Source of the DNA: G965197005 sp965197005
GTDB lineage: Bacteria; Pseudomonadota; Gammaproteobacteria; Pseudomonadales; Oceanobacteraceae
DNA length: 64,000 bases
Assembly (NCBI GenBank): GCA_965197005.1
Contig: OZ239982.1
Span: forward strand, 1,364,001 to 1,428,000
Reading direction: 5' to 3'
Below, piece after piece: positions 62,741 to 64,000 of the stretch. The position numbers and the translations under genes were made by a program. The notes under the pieces were generated by a model. The model was not told the origin of the DNA. It did no database searches and saw only the letters and a list, made by a program, of their open reading frames with translations. How positions within the stretch are numbered: the stretch's first letter is position 1; each line of letters opens with the position of its first letter.

Positions 62741-63870
62741 ACATTATTCCTGCAAATATTAATCATTGAAACATCATCAACCAATCGAGTTTGAGGCTGT
62801 ATGCCTAAGGTTTCTGCAAACCCCATACAGCTGAGCTTTGGATTAGCAGCCAGTGCGCTACTTAACTTATCTAATAATATCTGTTCGCTTTGCTCGGCAA
62901 ACAACTCCAATATGCCATCAGAAAATAACCATAAACTGGCATCTTCAGCTAAATCAAATTGATAATTTTCATGTTCTACTTCAGCAAACAGACCTAATGG
63001 ACTGCCTTTGCCCGTTAAATACTGTGCCTTGCCTTGGCTATATACAATTGGGTTTGGTGAATGCCCTGCCACCGAGTAGCGCATTGTATGCGTTTTACTA
63101 TCAATAATGCCATAGATAAGTGTTAAATATTTATCTAAATCAACCGTCAGCAATTCTTGATGAATGCGTTTTAATGTTGCTTTAGGATTAAGTAAATCAT
63201 CACTACTTTTACGGCGTAAGTTACGCCTTAATCTATAAGTTAAGTTTTTGAGCAAAACAGTAATAAAAGCAGAAGACACACCATGACCTGAGACATCGGC
63301 TAAATAAAAGCCTATTTGCTGCTTATCAAGGGAAAAATAATCTAAAAAATCACCGCTTAATAACAACGAAGGCTGTAATAAGTGCCGGCATTGGTAGGCA
63401 TCAAATTCTTGTATATCAGGCAGCATAGTAAACTGAACTTGATGACCTGCTCGCTGATCTTGTTGCAACTCTTGCAAACGTACTTCTAATAATTGATTTT
63501 GTTGGGCGAGCTGCTGTTGCTGCAAACTTTTATTGATTGCGAACACCAAGGTTATTAAATTATCTGCAACATTATCCACATAATAATCAACACCTAAATC
63601 TAACGCCTGCTGCATATTATGCATGGATTTTTCCGCACTCACACAGAGCAAACTTGCCATTGGTGCTAATTGCTGTAATTGTTGAACCCATGTTGCGTTA
63701 TTGGGCGGATATAAAATAACGACATAATCATGACCCTGTTGCACATAACGCTTAGCCTGAGAAATATCTGCAACTTGCTGTAACTGAAAATCCAGATTTG
63801 TTAAATAGGCAGCAACGCGCTTATGCTCTGAGTTATTATTATTAATATATAGAATTTGCCTAGCCAACAC
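62737..63870 (-). CDS. PP2C (SpoIIE-type) phosphatase with a degenerate receiver domain
   Basis: About 377 residues. The N-terminal 120 residues fold like a receiver (QILYINNNNSEHKRV, GVDYYVDN), but the acidic pocket and the phospho-acceptor Asp are lost (VVILYPP) and so is the Lys. A coiled coil (LQQQQLAQQNQLLEVRLQEL) leads to the PP2C domain with GDFLDYF, FYLADVSGHGVSSAF, LFSDGILEL and DDVSMINI; the metal ligands are present. No HATPase domain follows. The start (GTG at 63870 or TTG at 63867) is uncertain; the frame stays open to the window edge. Confidence 0.85.
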   Translation of the reverse strand: MLARQILYINNNNSEHKRVAAYLTNLDFQLQQVADISQAKRYVQQGHDYVVILYPPNNATWVQQLQQLAPMASLLCVSAEKSMHNMQQALDLGVDYYVDNVADNLITLVFAINKSLQQQQLAQQNQLLEVRLQELQQDQRAGHQVQFTMLPDIQEFDAYQCRHLLQPSLLLSGDFLDYFSLDKQQIGFYLADVSGHGVSSAFITVLLKNLTYRLRRNLRRKSSDDLLNPKATLKRIHQELLTVDLDKYLTLIYGIIDSKTHTMRYSVAGHSPNPIVYSQGKAQYLTGKGSPLGLFAEVEHENYQFDLAEDASLWLFSDGILELFAEQSEQILLDKLSSALAANPKLSCMGFAETLGIQPQTRLVDDVSMINICRNNV

Positions 63871-64000
63871 CCATCTCCAAGCACCATAAAGCTCGCACCC
63901 TAACCCTATCTGCATGGATATGCAACGGCTTTTTGCGCTTTTATTCTCATCATAGGGTATGAATAAAAAAATAAATTTATCTAGCCCTAGAACAAACACG

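Noticed and set aside
1..64000. tRNA, rRNA, CRISPR arrays, prophage or integron
   Set aside because: No cloverleaf, rRNA stretches, spaced repeats or phage genes were recognised by reading; a tRNA or HMM scan would be needed to exclude small items.

Overview
The window looks like a chromosomal segment of an AT-rich gammaproteobacterium (G+C judged by eye near 40%, not computed). The evidence is recC-recB-recD in that order, hrpA, rnt, nfuA, a type II pyrC, a MotY-type flagellar T-ring protein, and an Mla lipid-transport protein. A BCCT osmolyte/betaine carrier, TRAP transporters and MotY fit a motile aquatic or marine lifestyle, but the genus cannot be fixed from sequence alone. No rRNA, tRNA, CRISPR array, intact insertion sequence or prophage was seen. 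Coding is dense, genes often overlap by 1 to 14 bases, and several genes start at TTG or GTG behind strong ribosome-binding sites.

Region by region: 1-7.4 kb holds recCBD (recD runs off the left edge). 7.5-12.7 kb has a choice-of-anchor I lipoprotein, then a light/redox group (photolyase, renalase-like flavoprotein, TIGR01777 epimerase-like protein). 12.65-13.65 kb contains a palindrome-rich intergenic region and two small unrecognised genes. 13.7-19.1 kb is a TAXI-type TRAP transporter (fused permease, DUF1850, TAXI lipoprotein) with a HutG-like ureohydrolase and a PduO-type cobalamin adenosyltransferase. 19.2-22.1 kb is Fe-S biogenesis (nfuA, iscS, iscR with a good IscR operator), interrupted by a decayed Lcl/DUF1566 fragment on the other strand. 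22.3-35.2 kb is mostly housekeeping: BCCT carrier, an RhlA-like hydrolase with a possible PilZ tail, a lipase-like protein, dusA, SemiSWEET, mlaA, hrpA and fadD. 35.4-38.9 kb is a DctP-Q-M TRAP operon ending in gluconokinase, which suggests sugar-acid uptake. 39-42.8 kb has a lipoprotein phosphoesterase, motY, pyrC and rnt.

42.9-55.0 kb is a complete-looking tad/flp pilus operon: Flp pilin, CpaB, secretin, CpaD-like, TadZ, TadA ATPase, TadB, TadC, TadD, TadE, TadF and a VWA-containing TadG. Its last two genes are unexpected: a 150-residue protein ending in a DUF4266-like GCGCN tail and a DUF3570 outer-membrane-type protein, both joined tightly to tadG. This pairing of a Tad pilus with the DUF4266/DUF3570 module is the best candidate for an undescribed system in the window.

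55-64 kb carries a DUF2846 lipoprotein, a small secreted protein of unknown role, a soluble CZB-type chemoreceptor, a coiled-coil membrane protein, a SIMPL protein, two alpha/beta hydrolases, sixA, gpsA, and a partner-switching pair: a STAS protein and a PP2C phosphatase with a dead receiver domain and no kinase domain.
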